Source of the DNA: Chamaea fasciata
Taxonomy: Eukaryota > Chordata > Aves > Passeriformes > Sylviidae
Direction of reading: 5' to 3'
Length of the DNA: 64,000 bases
NCBI GenBank assembly: GCA_029207755.1
Contig: JARCOQ010000003.1
Coordinates: forward strand, 95,806,646 to 95,870,645
Part shown: positions 13,103 to 25,400 of the stretch, piece by piece
How positions within the stretch are numbered: position 1 is the stretch's first letter
How the letters are laid out: every line of letters starts with the position of its first letter
The notes under the pieces: model-generated
Told to the model about the DNA's origin: nothing
The model's database searches: none
The model's input: the letters and a program-made list of their open reading frames with translations, nothing else
Translations under genes and position numbers: made by a program

Positions 13103-13541
13103 TAATTACTATCCCTTATCTTTTAGAAACTTCTAGATATCTTACACAATATACAATCAGCAGCAGATATGGAAAGCTCTACAATACTAGAAGGATTTAA
13201 AAATTAAATACAATGTTTAAAATGCAAATAAATTTTTTCAGCTGCTTTTTTAGATCATTTTCAACCCTGACTCTATATCAATATCAGATATATATTTTAT
13301 TTCATTGATCTTATACTACATACCAAACACAGAGTCCCAACTATTTCAATGTTTCTCACAACTTTATAGTGCATTTTGCAAGTACAAGTTCACTTAGCAC
13401 AGTTCTGGTATCACTGTCTTTGAAGTTAAATTCAAATGTTTAACATGGACATCTGGATATTGATCTATAGCAAATAGTTTTCAGGTTGATCAAACAAACA
13501 TGTTCTAAAGCTATGAGTCTACTTTTACCTTCAACAGTAAG

Positions 13542-13723
13542 GTCATAGAATCATAAGAAGACTTGGCTTGGAAGGGATCTTAAAGGTCATTTAATTCTAA
13601 AACCCCTCCCATAGGCAGGGTTGCCACCCACTAAACCAGGTTAATCAGAGCCTCATCCAACTTGGCCCTGAACATCTCCAGGGGTGGGCCCACCACAGCT
13701 TCTCTGAGCAACCTGGTCAGTGA
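13542..13723 (-). mobile_element. CR1 LINE 3' fragment
   Basis: On the plus strand it starts 'tcatagaatcataagaag', continues 'ttggaagggatcttaaagg', and then 'ggttaatcagagcctcatcc', 'ggccctgaacatctccaggg' and 'gagcaacctggtcagtg'. This is the reverse complement of a CR1 3' region. The element's 3' end is at 13542. It is noncoding. Confidence 0.9.
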
Positions 13724-14156
13724 TATAGTGATTTTACAAAAAGTAATTTTACAACACTTGCACTTGAGGATAAAGTGGTTTTAGAACATTTGAACTTACA
13801 AAGCAATTTTTATTTTTGCTTACACATTTAGAATTACCATAAATGAGGACAGCTAAATACTATGACTCTGGAAGACATGGGAAATGAGGTAGATATTTAG
13901 TCAACATCTGCATGTGATTCACCTTAAGTTTATGTTTCTATCTGTGGAATACTTTGTAATTCTGTTCCCACTTTCTTTCAAAATCCATGCCATCTATTTA
14001 AGTAGCAAAACACAGATTTTGGCCAAAGTGCCTCACTGCCTTAACACAGCTAATCTGTTGCAAGGCAAAAAATTAGAATGGTGGTCTTCTAACTTCAGGT
14101 TTCTTGCTTAATCTCAGACAGTTCTACACACTTTATTTCTGAAGCCTGAGGGGTTT

Positions 14157-16085
14157 TTGCTTTTATTTACTGAAGTACATTTGAGATTATTTTTGGCATC
14201 TTTACACTGGGTCATGAAACAGCATGTTTTGGCACCTGCTAGCCTCACTATCAATCTGCTTACTCCAGGCTGTCATCCTTGTGCTGCTCCTGGGTATGCA
14301 TCTGACAAAAGTCTTGCAGGTTTGCTTGGATCTGGAGTTTTGCAAACAGTGGGAGAAGAACAGTGTATGAAAAAGCTTCATTGCTGTTTAGGTGAGTCTT
14401 TATTTGTTGATTTTGTATTTTAAATATATAATAAATAATGTTGTTCATTCTTGTATATCCCGTTTTATTGACTATAGTTGATACAACCAAACACAAACCA
14501 AAATGAAGACCCTTTCTGCAAAACTCATTTGTTAGCCCTTGAAAGTATTCATTGTTGAGACTTTCAGGTATATTTGTACTAACCACCTCATCTACTGGGG
14601 CATTTAGTGAAACTCTGGCACTAACAGTAATGATTATTATGAAGGACTAATTTAAATTAGTCTACTACCCTAAATTAAATGCGTATCTTCTCTTTCTCTT
14701 TGCAGAGTTTTCTGATTGAGAAAAAAGTATCTGGTGTTGAAATGGTTCAGAAGAACAAACCAAAAACCATGTTGAAACCACGTACATAGAGATTATTAGC
14801 AGAGACTGGTAAAAAAATTATGTCACTGTGGAACCAGTGGAATCACTGATGAGAAATGTATAAAAATTACCTGTTCACAAAATTCAGTCTACTCAATCAT
14901 CACTTAAATATTAAATCATACTTAAAATACAAAGTTAGGAGAAGGAGGGGGTGTAATACTTTTTTTTTAATTTATCACTTCATGGCTATGACTATGAACA
15001 TGCACCCCAGCACAGTGAAATCACAAGCTCAGAAGAAAAGGGTGCTTCCTGAAGAGTAGGATTTTTTTCCTCTGACTGAACTCTTAGTTCCTATAGACAT
15101 AAAGTTAATTTCACTTAACTTTAGATATTTGCAATATATGCATCAACATCTAAGCTGATCCCTAGGTTTCCTTTATTCTCTCTAGTAAGGAATGTGCTAT
15201 TGTACAGTCTGATTCATCTGACCTACTTAGATGTCTACCTTCCGAGGAGATGAATCATGCCCTGAAAGTGTCTATTTCTCTCCATTGACTATAAAGGCAG
15301 CCTAGCCAAAGATAATTTTGATAGAAAAGACATTACATTAGGACAGATAAATTTCACCCCAGAAGCTATGAAAGAAGCAAAACAGGGGTGAACATTATTT
15401 TCGGCAATATTTAACTTCTGTATGATTTTGAAATAGAAATCCATCCACAAGGTCATGTGGGGACAATACTACTGGAGAGCTGCTAAGCAGCACAGACTGG
15501 TCTCTCCCAAACCACAGGGAAGAAACTCCCTCATGAAATGTGCAAGGTAAACATGAAATAATAGTATCTACTCCCTCCACACCTTCCCAAAAATATATTG
15601 GAAAGAAGAGAGGAAACTTTCAGAGTGCACTGCTTTCTTTAAGTGTTGTTTGCAATAAAATTAATATGGAGTCAAAAACTGTACTTTTGTTTCTACACAG
15701 AGAAGACTGCTGAACATATAAGAATCTGCTCATAGCTTTGTCCTCCAGCCATACTTTTAAAGACTTTTTAAAGAGAGTTTCTTTCTAGCTTTGATTAGCT
15801 AGGAAATGGGTACCTTCTCTTGGCTTTAGCTACTGACTGGATAAGAATTTTTATCTTTTTTATCATATTCCTTTCCTTGACATTCTTCAGTGCACTGAAG
15901 ATGAATGAAGTGCTGTGAAAATGCACTTCTGCATCTCTTTGGTCTCAGTATATGAAAGTCTTTTCTTTTTGATATGTAGACTCATTAATAAAAGCTTTAT
16001 TTCTAGTGTATGAGAAGCAGAGTTCTGACCTAACTAAACTGTGACCCAAACCCTACTTGATCAATAAAGTCTTTTTCTGAACTTC
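14157..16085 (+). ncRNA. Candidate two-exon transcript (lncRNA-like)
   Basis: A strong donor (tttag|gtgagt) lies at 14391/14392. After a 314-base intron it is followed by an acceptor with a good pyrimidine tract (ctctttctctttgcag) ending at 14705. AATAAA signals occur at about 15988 and 16063, the second followed by T- and GT-rich sequence. An open frame from 14157 would reach only four codons into the second exon before a stop, giving about 82 residues without a motif, so a coding role is not supported. The start is arbitrary. This is inference from splice and poly(A) signals only. Confidence 0.2.
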
Positions 16086-16090
16086 ACTTG

Positions 16091-19000
16091 GCTTTCAAAT
16101 TAGTCTTCTGTCTTTCTTGGCTTGAGAATGAATACTTCAGTTAGAGCAATGCACAGTAATCCAACTCCAGTGGAAGAAGGCAAAATCTGCCTAAGGGTGC
16201 TAAGATTTCTTCTGCCCACCAGAAGTTAGTACCCAGTATTGATAAGGACAAAAGAATCATTTAAGATCACATAATAAAGATAAAAACCAGTAACTAGAAG
16301 CTAATAAAAATAAAGCTACATGGTAACCCTTCTTCAGAAAATGTTAAAGTAGGAGCAAAGAAGGAATTCAACATTAAGAAAATGTAGTGATTTAGCAAAA
16401 ATTTTTTACCTCTTCTAATCAAATTACTCCAATACTTTCTAAATGTTTTCTACAAAAACAATCAGCTCTATCATCATCAGATTTCTCTTAAAAACATTTG
16501 TACTTATGTGGTGTATTCCTCTTGACCTGGGATTGATATTTATACACATAGCTGCCAGTGCAGTGAAGAGAGACCATGATCTTTCATAGCTGGTTTAATT
16601 TGATTTTATAACCCAACCCATTTTCAAGATGATTTAGGGATTAGATGTTCTGTCAGACTGAGCTATGCGTCCAATAAAGCACAAGAATTTTTTTTCTAAT
16701 TCTTAGTGGTGATATGCCCCTGCCCTGGCATTTTTACCTTTAACGTCCTATGTTCTCTTTGATATGCTAACATCAGCAGCAGCCCATGATCAATCAGTGG
16801 GCTGGGTGGGCCATGCAATAGAACAGCCATGCCTGCTCACAGGAGCAGAGATGCTGCCTAGAAATTGCAATTTAAAGATCCTACTGCCTCATTTTTGAAA
16901 CCATTTAAGTCTGGAAAGAGACAAAGAAAAAGAAGTACAATTTTATGTGATGATTCCTGCTAATTACACTTATAGTGACAATTTATAAACTGCAAATTTA
17001 GCAACATCTGACACTTTGATTGGTTAACTTCACCTTTTCAGAAGGTCGTACTAGGAAGACTTACACTGCCAAGAGCCAATGTTATCTTGTCACCATGACA
17101 GTATCTCTGTAATACTCTACCCGAACTAACATCAGGAGTCACTCGGTTTTGTGCATCCCTGCCATTCCATCAGTATCCTTGCACAAGACAAGTATAACAG
17201 AGAAGGATGCAAAATTGACTTCAGCTAATGAGGTGAGGGAGGATTTTTGACTACTCGCTTGTTAAGGGGGTAACTAAGATGCCACAAACAAGGAAGAACA
17301 ACACGTGATTCTGCTTCAAAGGCAGAGGAAGTACAGTCACAATCCCTGATCCTCAGGTCGTGCTGAATTTTGGTCAATACTTAGCTAAGTGTCTTGTAGA
17401 AAATTTGTGGTGTAGGCAAAACCTGAACTCATCTTTTCCAACTTTAAACTAATTCTCTAATTAATGGGCCAGACTTTTTTCATTCCCTGAGGCACCACAG
17501 AACAGGCAGAAATAATACAAAGCTGGCTAAGAAAAATGTTGCATACCAGAGATTCCTACATTGCCTAATTAGGGTTGCTTTGCTATGTTTTTTCACTACC
17601 ATGGCAGAGCAAACTGAATATAGAAACAAGTATAAAATCCCTAATCTGTGATACTGTCCTCTACGGGTCTGCATCCTGTAAGAGCCCAGAATATCCCTTC
17701 AACATGTAAAATAACTATTAAAAAATGCTTAAGATGCTGCACTTTTCATTGGGTCCATAATTTCATTGAGACCCATGACTGGGTCCATATTACACAATGA
17801 AGCTTAATATAAGGCCCAGAATGATGTTTCTGTCTGTTATCAGCTGAAGTGAGCAATCCTCATAAAGACCATTCACACAGAATAGTCAGTTTACATGGGC
17901 TTTTCTAGTGTTAGTTTCTAAATTTCAAACTGATTTAATCATCTATAGTATGTACAACTGTTGTATGTCAGCCATGTCAGGTCTCTGGAATGCCAAGATA
18001 ATCATTAACAAAATGAGTGCATCTGAAAATCTCTACAGATAAAAAAGTATCGAGCTTTAGATATGTTTTATCTAAAAGAAAATGGCAAAAAGAAAACGGG
18101 AAAAATAACAACAGCAAGTTTTAAGGTAAGCCTTTGCAGCACTGCAAGAGTCAATATGAGAAATTCTGTTTGCAAAATATCAAATGTTAGAAGGTAAACA
18201 TTTCAGTTTAGACTCTGGTGCTGCTGGTAACTTACGAGTTTCCTCTCTTTCTTTGCGTTGGCGCAGCACTGATTTATTTTTTCACCCCTAAGCCCATGTT
18301 CCTTAATTGTCTGGTTCTGTAGAAGACTCTACAATGGAAAGATCCTTCCATGAATCCATATTAATTCCTCATGTACATTCCCTCTCATCTCAAACTTCAA
18401 CACTCTTTTCTTTAGCAGTCCAACAGAAAGCACTACACAGCTGCCTCATGATCCCAAACTGGAGCACAAGAAGTTCCATGAGCTCAACCAACCTGAGCTG
18501 AGAATCCATTTAATCATGCCTTGTATATTCTCATGCCACCTTTACATATTCTTTTACTGCTTTCTTCTTACACTTCTATTTCAAATTACCACTCCTTTCC
18601 ACTGTGACATACTGTGTTTCATCAACTCCTTACAGTACATTGGCAAAACATAAATCACACATAATTTTTCTTCTATATCTAACCCAAATTTTCCCTATAA
18701 TAAATTAATTACTGTCTAATGCAATTAACTGATTCATGCTTCATCTTATTATAGTATAGAACTTCTGAGTTTACATTTATAACTGCTGTCCATCATCATC
18801 AAATGAACCAAGTCAGTGGACCGATATAGTTTACATATGTCTCTATCTTATAAATTAGTTTTCAACTGAACTTCTTGAGTTTCCTTTGAAGAGTGGGACC
18901 TGTAATTATATTGCAGAGTATACTCTACTAATAAAGTAAAAGTATTCTGGTGTTCTTTTGGGAAAACATAAGGGATATGCAGGAAAATCACAGCACAACT

Positions 19001-21457
19001 GCGTCCTGTAATATTAGCTCATAAAGGACTGTGACAAATGGCCCTCCAACAGCTAATCAGCAAGGAATCTGATACCAGCCTTCTGAATTTCTGGACAATT
19101 TATCAATTTTATGAATAAAAATTCAGTAGAAGAAAAATGATTCAAGAAAAAATCACTGTGATGAACACCAAGAGAATACCATCTATTTTCTCTGTATTCC
19201 ACATATATGGAATGCAAATATATCCAGCATTTTTAATAAGTTTGCAAGCAATGCTTAAGAAAAATGCATTCCTCAAAACTAAAATGGATTTCATCATTAC
19301 GAGCCTCTGAATTCACTTAATCCTCATTTTGTACACTTACACACTCAATTTGTACACTCATTTGTTTTTAATGCCAGCATGAGAGAACTACTGTGATTGC
19401 CTGGACATAGTAGGATGACAATAGGGGACGTCATACTTTATAATAAATATAGATACAGTGAAAGAAATAGCAAGTTTTCCAACCTATCCATCCTGCACAT
19501 CTGCCTCTACTGTTACTGTTTAACAAAATAAAATTTCCTATTTATTTACAATTAATTAATACTACCTTTTTGATTTCACAGCAGAAAGAGTTTCAGTGCA
19601 CTCAGGTCCAAAAGGATTCAGGCACTCATTCCTATTCTTTGTAACTTCAGCAGCAAGAATAATATATGCATCATCTAATTTAACTGCAAATGACTCTTTT
19701 AGCATGAATTGTCTGTTTAAAGATAATGCACAGCAGAATTCTTAACTGCATCCCAGAAGTCATGCAGCACCAGGCAGATAAGATCACAGTGGTTACCAGG
19801 GGTAGCAAATGGGAAAAGCACTACAGGAAATGAACTCTTGTCAATAATCTCAAGAGAGTGCTATATTTAGGTCAATTGTACCTGAAATCGTTTGGTGGGG
19901 TAATTGCTCTTTGGTACAGACTCTGCTCTCTGAGCCTGTCAGAGTGCTGGTAGGTCCTCTGGATTGAATTCACCAATTTTCTTTCAGACTCATTTTCTGA
20001 AAATAAAAACAAACAAACAAAACAACTTTAATGACGGTCGGCAAGCTTACCAGAACACAAAAAATCACTCACGTTATTTTACATTTTAAAAATATGTTTT
20101 CAATTAATCCTTTTAATACAAAAACATGTTTCAATATCCAACTGATTGCCCTCAATTTTCTAGAACAGAAATTTATTCGATTATTGAGATTTTTTATTTG
20201 GCCCTCCAAAGACTTCCCAGACCTACTGAATATCTAAGTGATTTAGAGTGCTTTTGCTGATCAGTTAATAGTCAATGCAAAATCAGAATTGTTACTAAAT
20301 CTTATGATGCATCCCAGTGCAATATTATTCTAGCTTTAATTCAGGTTGAGTCCTCATCTGAAAATATGGCTTATTGTTTAACAATTTAAGATGGTTCATT
20401 CATGTATACTGAGGAATGTGATAAACTCAGTTTTAGGAATCCAATCTAGTAAGACACATACTGGCCTTTTATATCAGTTACCTGGATTAATCCACATACC
20501 AGATAACAGCACCTACTCATTCTGTCTTATGATTGAAGAAGAAATATTTTGCTTTGATAGCACAAAGTCTCCAGCAGAATTATTCCTTCTTTACATTAAA
20601 AAGTAAGTATTAACCAGACGAATTTTGAAGTTACGAAGAACCTCCTTTAGCAGCTATTCAGCATGTGTTTACCTTCTACAGACAGATACAGCATCATATC
20701 TGTAGTCATTACTTAATGCTTGTGATTAGCACCTACTGTAATTAAAGGTAATGTCATGATACAACTATATTGCTGAAGAATATACAAGTACTTTTTATTT
20801 TTAAAAAATTACAAAGGGAATAAGATACACTGCCGAAGACTAGAGTACGTGTACCAGTTATCTTAGCTATTGTTTCTTGCAGAGAACTTCAAATTCAAAG
20901 ATACTCATTAAACAGAGTAGATGGCAATAACAGACGAAGTGTTAATGGGGCAGCACTGGAGTGTGTCAGGAAAATGAAGAGACCCTGAGGGGCTCACCAT
21001 GCTGTTTATGCTCAGCTAAATTCAGCAGCATTACCATAAATCCTCTAAAAGATACTGTACTCAATTCCTTATTTGCTACTTTTCAGGCAAGGAAATATTC
21101 TATGAGATTAGAAGATGGTACTATTTTCTTTTAAACAAACTTTGCATGTAAATACACTAAATATTTACATGCACTACTATTACTTTTTTTTTTTTTACAA
21201 TTTTCTAAAAAACAAAGAGAGGGTCTTTTAATCTTCAAAATAATGTGTGAATCTATATGAAAATTTCTGAAATCATACCCAGGAACAGAGCCTTTAAACA
21301 AAACAATCATCATTTACCTCATAAAATTATTTTATAAGTTAAAAACCGAGTTTCAATATTAATTTTTCAAATGCGTTTTTTAACTGGCTAAAATAAAATT
21401 ATGCATAAATCAAATAACCTTTCATGAGAGTTCAAAATTATTGATTTCTACTTAGTC
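16091..21457. other. Unique noncoding DNA, 5.4 kb
   Basis: No gene or dated repeat recognised. It includes an A/C-rich tract at 20001-20026 and a T13 run at about 21184-21196. The part near 16740-17040 has a more even base composition, with homeodomain-like taatta and CCAAT-like (attgg) strings, so it could be a conserved element, but that cannot be shown from one sequence. Confidence 0.5.
20001..20026 (-). repeat. A/C-rich tract, (CAAA)n-like
   Basis: aaataaaaac followed by caaacaaac-type units. It belongs to the same class of low-complexity tracts as 4342-4432. Confidence 0.65.
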
Positions 21458-21530
21458 GGGGGGTTTGAGGGTTTGGGGGTTTTTTGTTTTGGAGGGATTG
21501 TTTGTTTTTGTTTGTTTGGTTGGTTTTTGA
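21458..21530 (+). repeat. T/G-rich tract with G-runs
   Basis: It begins with G6 (21458-21463), GGG (21469-21471) and G5 (21475-21479), then T-rich sequence with a further GGG at 21494-21496. With one long loop, the four G-runs could form a quadruplex. The rest is tttg/ggtt type sequence. It lies just left of the retroviral LTR, and another T/G tract lies just right of it. Confidence 0.75.
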
Positions 21531-21581
21531 GTGATGCCTTAAGTTTTAGCTTTCATGTTTTTCAGATTCTGTGCTGCCTAG

Positions 21582-21991
21582 GGGGGTAGTTCTGAGCCTC
21601 ATATTAAGTGCCAGTGAGCTCTCTTCACAGAGTAGGTGGACAAAACAAATCCTTTTCCTGCTGAAGACCAAGAACAATGAGTACAACTTTCAGGCTCAAA
21701 AGCATAAACAACAGTGGACTGAAGAAGGAAAATAAGAAAGGATGGGACTTCATAACCTGGAACTGTAATCGGACAATTAAACCCCAATATGCAAATGGAG
21801 CAAAACTTTAAAAAGTGTAAGACCTTGTGACCAGTCGTCCATTTTGTGACCATTTTAAGTCCACCTTGGGTGTAGCCCTGGTTGGGCTCTTGTCCTACCC
21901 AAGGTGTACCCTAAAGGCCTTTCAATAAATATCTACTTTATTCTCTAGCTCTGTCCAGTCTCTGTTTCAGGTCAGCCTTCCCAAGGCACCA
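21582..21991 (+). mobile_element. Solo retroviral LTR (passerine ERVL-like), 5' edge uncertain
   Basis: The segment has the order of an LTR: a TATA-like tttaaaaa at 21807-21814, a poly(A) signal AATAAA at 21924-21929, a T- and GT-rich stretch after it, and a CA-type 3' end at 21988 or 21991. The part around 'ccagtcgtccattttgtgac' and 'ggtcagccttcccaaggca' resembles LTRs I know from passerine genomes; I think of the ERVL type, from memory. No gag, pol or env sequence adjoins it, so it is a solo LTR or a fragment. I found no clear target-site duplication and cannot fix the 5' boundary. It contains a nested hairpin at 21862-21906. Confidence 0.65.
21862..21906 (+). promoter_or_regulatory. Nested hairpin in the LTR R region
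   Basis: caccttgggt at 21862-21871 is the exact reverse complement of acccaaggtg at 21897-21906. Inside the loop, agccc (21874-21878) can pair with gggct (21884-21888). The structure ends 17 bases before the AATAAA, so in an LTR transcript it would fold near the poly(A) site. In other retroviruses, hairpins in R influence poly(A) site use. A similar role here is inference. Confidence 0.55.
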
Positions 21992-22032
21992 TGGGGTTTT
22001 GGTTTTGTTTGATTTTTTTTTTTGATTTTAAG
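21991..22032 (+). repeat. T/G-rich tract right of the LTR
   Basis: tggggttttggttttgtttg followed by an uninterrupted T11 (22013-22023). With the tract at 21458-21530 it brackets the LTR. This suggests insertion into, or next to, an existing T/G-rich region. Confidence 0.65.
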
Positions 22033-22217
22033 GTGGCATTCTGAGGGAATAAATTAATCTTAGGAAATACGCATAAGCCATTCCTTCCAAAAATGTACTG
22101 GTTAAAAAGAAGTGTGTTATATATGGTTATGCATGCATCTTTATAGTGATCTTTTTGTGTCTTTGATGCTAGAACAAAGCTTTTCCAACATAAGGATAGG
22201 TGGATTTATTGTTAAGG

Positions 22218-22376
22218 AGAAGGCGGCGGCAATATGCTGTGTAACATCAATTATAAACACAACTTTGTGTAAAACATCATTATCTACAGAAGAAAGGCCT
22301 TGGCAAAACTGCAGAAGGCTTCACGGCGCAGCGTGGCGGGGTCGGGCTGCAGCACACGGACAGCAGCCGCCACGAC
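22218..22376. other. CpG-dense spot, possible promoter or first-exon region
   Basis: About ten CpG dinucleotides fall within roughly 160 bases, mainly in gcggcgg at 22225-22231 and in 22322-22375. CpG is rare almost everywhere else here. On the minus strand, a consensus donor (caag|gtgagt) spans 22386-22377, so a minus-strand exon ending at 22383 is conceivable. Plus-strand frames through it read arginine- and alanine-rich without a known motif. It is too short for a classic CpG island. Confidence 0.3.
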
Positions 22377-22499
22377 ACTCACCTTGGGTGCTCTCCACAT
22401 CCTAACACCCTGCTCAGTCCAAGGCATGTCCAAAGATCAAAATATGGGTGAAGTTTTTTCCAGTCTTCTCCCAATGCCATTATTTTGATGTCTACCAAT

Positions 22500-25400
22500 G
22501 ACTTTTAATTCTTGGAAACAATGAGAACTAAAGAACTAACAGATCTGAAAACTGGTTGTTGAAATATGTCCAGACAGACCTTGGGCTCTGACAATGCTGG
22601 CTTCCACTATGTTCTCTTGACCCTCCACTTCAAAGCCAAAGAGCCAATATCCAAAAGCAGTCACGTGGTTTTGGGGGTGACTGTTTTGCATATATAAATC
22701 TCCACAGGGGGAATACCCACTCAGAGTCTGCCTCAATACCAAATGCTTGGCAAATGCACAGACAGCCACAGACAACTCGTTTGCCACTGAGAATACTGAA
22801 AAATAAAGCCCCCACAGTTATCCATTCCTATTCTACGGATGATAATAATGCTTTGTTTCGGGAACCCAAAAAAACATTCAGTTACCCTTGCAGAAGTAGA
22901 AATAGGGTAAGATGCTAAGGTACAGATTCTCCTTACTGCTTGGCACCCAAGCAAAGCACATTTAAAAGACAGATTAAATGTCATGGGCTCTGAGATGCCC
23001 TAAGCTACGCTCTTTGCAAATGAATGGCAAAAACACCTGGAATGGATACTTTATCCCTATAAGCAGTGGATATTTTAGTAGCAGACAAGAAAAATCTCAC
23101 AAAAAGGTTACATTCTGACTGATGCTGAGAACCAGCAATTCCCAGAAAGGTCATGAAGAGCCCCCAGTTCTTATTATCCCCGAAGGTGCGGGAAACAACC
23201 TGAACCACTAAAATAAAATCACAAGAAAGCATCCACCTCTCATGCAAATACTGCCTGCCTTTAAGAGACTGTGTACTTCCTTTCATGTATTTCAACACTG
23301 GTGGTCACTTGAGTTATTTCTGGCAATAATTTGCTTTAGTTTTTTGGGGGTTTTTCTCAGGCAAGATGAAATAATTACAACTACTTCAAGTGCTTTGAGA
23401 GTTTTAAAAATTATTTAAATATTTTCTCTCATATTAGGATTTATGAGGTTATTTGTGATTATCAACATATTTGGGAAAATAACAGTTTGCATGAATTTAG
23501 TCACTGAAGTCATGCTTCTGACTATTCAGAATAATGTATAAATAAAAATACATGGGCCTAGTCCCACTACTGCTGACATTAGACAGACATCTGTCTCACT
23601 TTTCAGTGGAAATAACACCACAACCAAACCTCTAGAACAAACATTAAATCAAAGGCCAAGAAATATAGCTACAAAAAATTCAATCAAAAAATTAAGTGAA
23701 TAGCAAATAAAGTATTTTCCAATCAGAATATAAAGTTCTAAATCATCTGTGAAAACAAAGAACTTACGGTGAAAAAATGTTTTCCCTAACATTATGTTTA
23801 GTGTATTACTTTCTTCACTCAACGCCACACTTCGAACTACAAAGCACTTGTGAGATTTTACATTAACTTCCACGTAGATCCACCAATAGACAGTCTTAGT
23901 GCCAACCCTGCTTTGAAGTAAATGTTTCCTAAACTTATAAAACTCCATCTATAAATAAAAAAGCATGATTAAGAAAAAGTGTTCCAGTATAAAAAAACAG
24001 GTGTGTGAATGCTCTTCTTTAAGGAAGAAGATATCCAAAGTTGACATTTGGTGGTCTTGGAAAATTTATGAATACTATCATTGAAAGCAGCCAGTTGATG
24101 AGCATCCCTGTTAATACTGAATGCCATGTTTCTTAGGTGAAGTGTAGCTTGGTTAGGATTTATGTTTCAAAGGATCAGTTGCTGCCAAACAAGGATTTAA
24201 AACCAATGAGGAAAATACACAACTGACACTGAGGGGACCTTTTTGGAAAGGCTGTGTGCATCCCTCACATGGTAGATAAACAGTTATCTCCTGTCTGAAG
24301 CCCACTGGAGAAAGTGCAAAACAGTGCACTAATACCTGGGTGAAAAAACAGGAGGCTCTCCTGACTGCAGAAGGTAATGAGGATGGTGAAAACACAAAGT
24401 GTTACTGGCTCTTGCAGTGAACAGCGTGTTCACTTCCAGGACAATATGGAATTTGAAAATTGCCTTTAAGTAGGAGGATGGCACACAGGGCTGCACTTTA
24501 AAATCCTACTACAAAGCAAATAATTTTAGGCAAAAGGCAATTACATTAAGAGCTCTTGATTTGGAGGCATTTCCAAGGTCAACCTCTGGGTGTGCAGATT
24601 CACCTTCTCAAAACAAAGTTACCCAGAGAGCCAGAGCAGAATAAAATCAGGGGGCAAGTAATCAAAACAACTTCCAATGAATAAATTAAGTGTAGGGTAG
24701 AGAACTGATTTGCCTTTCCAGATTTTTCCTGCTGTTTTCTGAAGCCAGCTGGAGGCAGTAATGGCATCTTAAGGAGAAAAAAAAAAAAAAATGGAATTGT
24801 ATAACAAGTATTATCCTACAGATTGTAGACCTACACACGACAGACTGCGAACTATATACAGCAAGAGTTATTAGCAGATTGGGTTTTATCCTCCTTCACC
24901 AACAACTATTGGAGAAGAGTTCTATTACCAGCAAAGGCAGCAAAGTATTGTGCGGCAGATTTTGGGCAGGGCTGTTTCCATAGTCTATTGTGCACCAATG
25001 TCAGATCTACCTAATGAATACAAGTGAAAGCGCCAAGCATCTACTGACTCTTCTGTGGGAAAAGGCCTATTTATGCCATCTCTTGCCACAAATTAAATTT
25101 TTATTCTCTCTCCTTTAATCCTTAACTGAAATCACTTAGCAGCAAGATTATCTTTTGAACAATAAAGTAAAAGTGCAATACTGTAACATAAAGAAGCCAA
25201 AATGAAAGAGACAGAGCCTGGTCCAGAAAACTGCATTTGTACATTGGACCCATTTCCAGTGTCTCAGTTTGATGGTGATCTAAAAAGTCCTATGTTGTAC
25301 CTGAGCCATGTTTAAAAAAAATCTGACACATCTTTTAAGCCTAACTAGCAAAAATGTAGATATATTAAAGAGAGGCTAATCAGTATACAGCTACTGATCT

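Noticed and set aside
24777..24791. Poly(A) tail of a retrocopy (also considered at 29363, 32591, 46546, 57536 and 63899)
   Set aside because: No correctly spaced AATAAA or recognisable transcript body upstream. At 29349 an AATAAA is only 9 bases away. Simple A-runs are the better reading.
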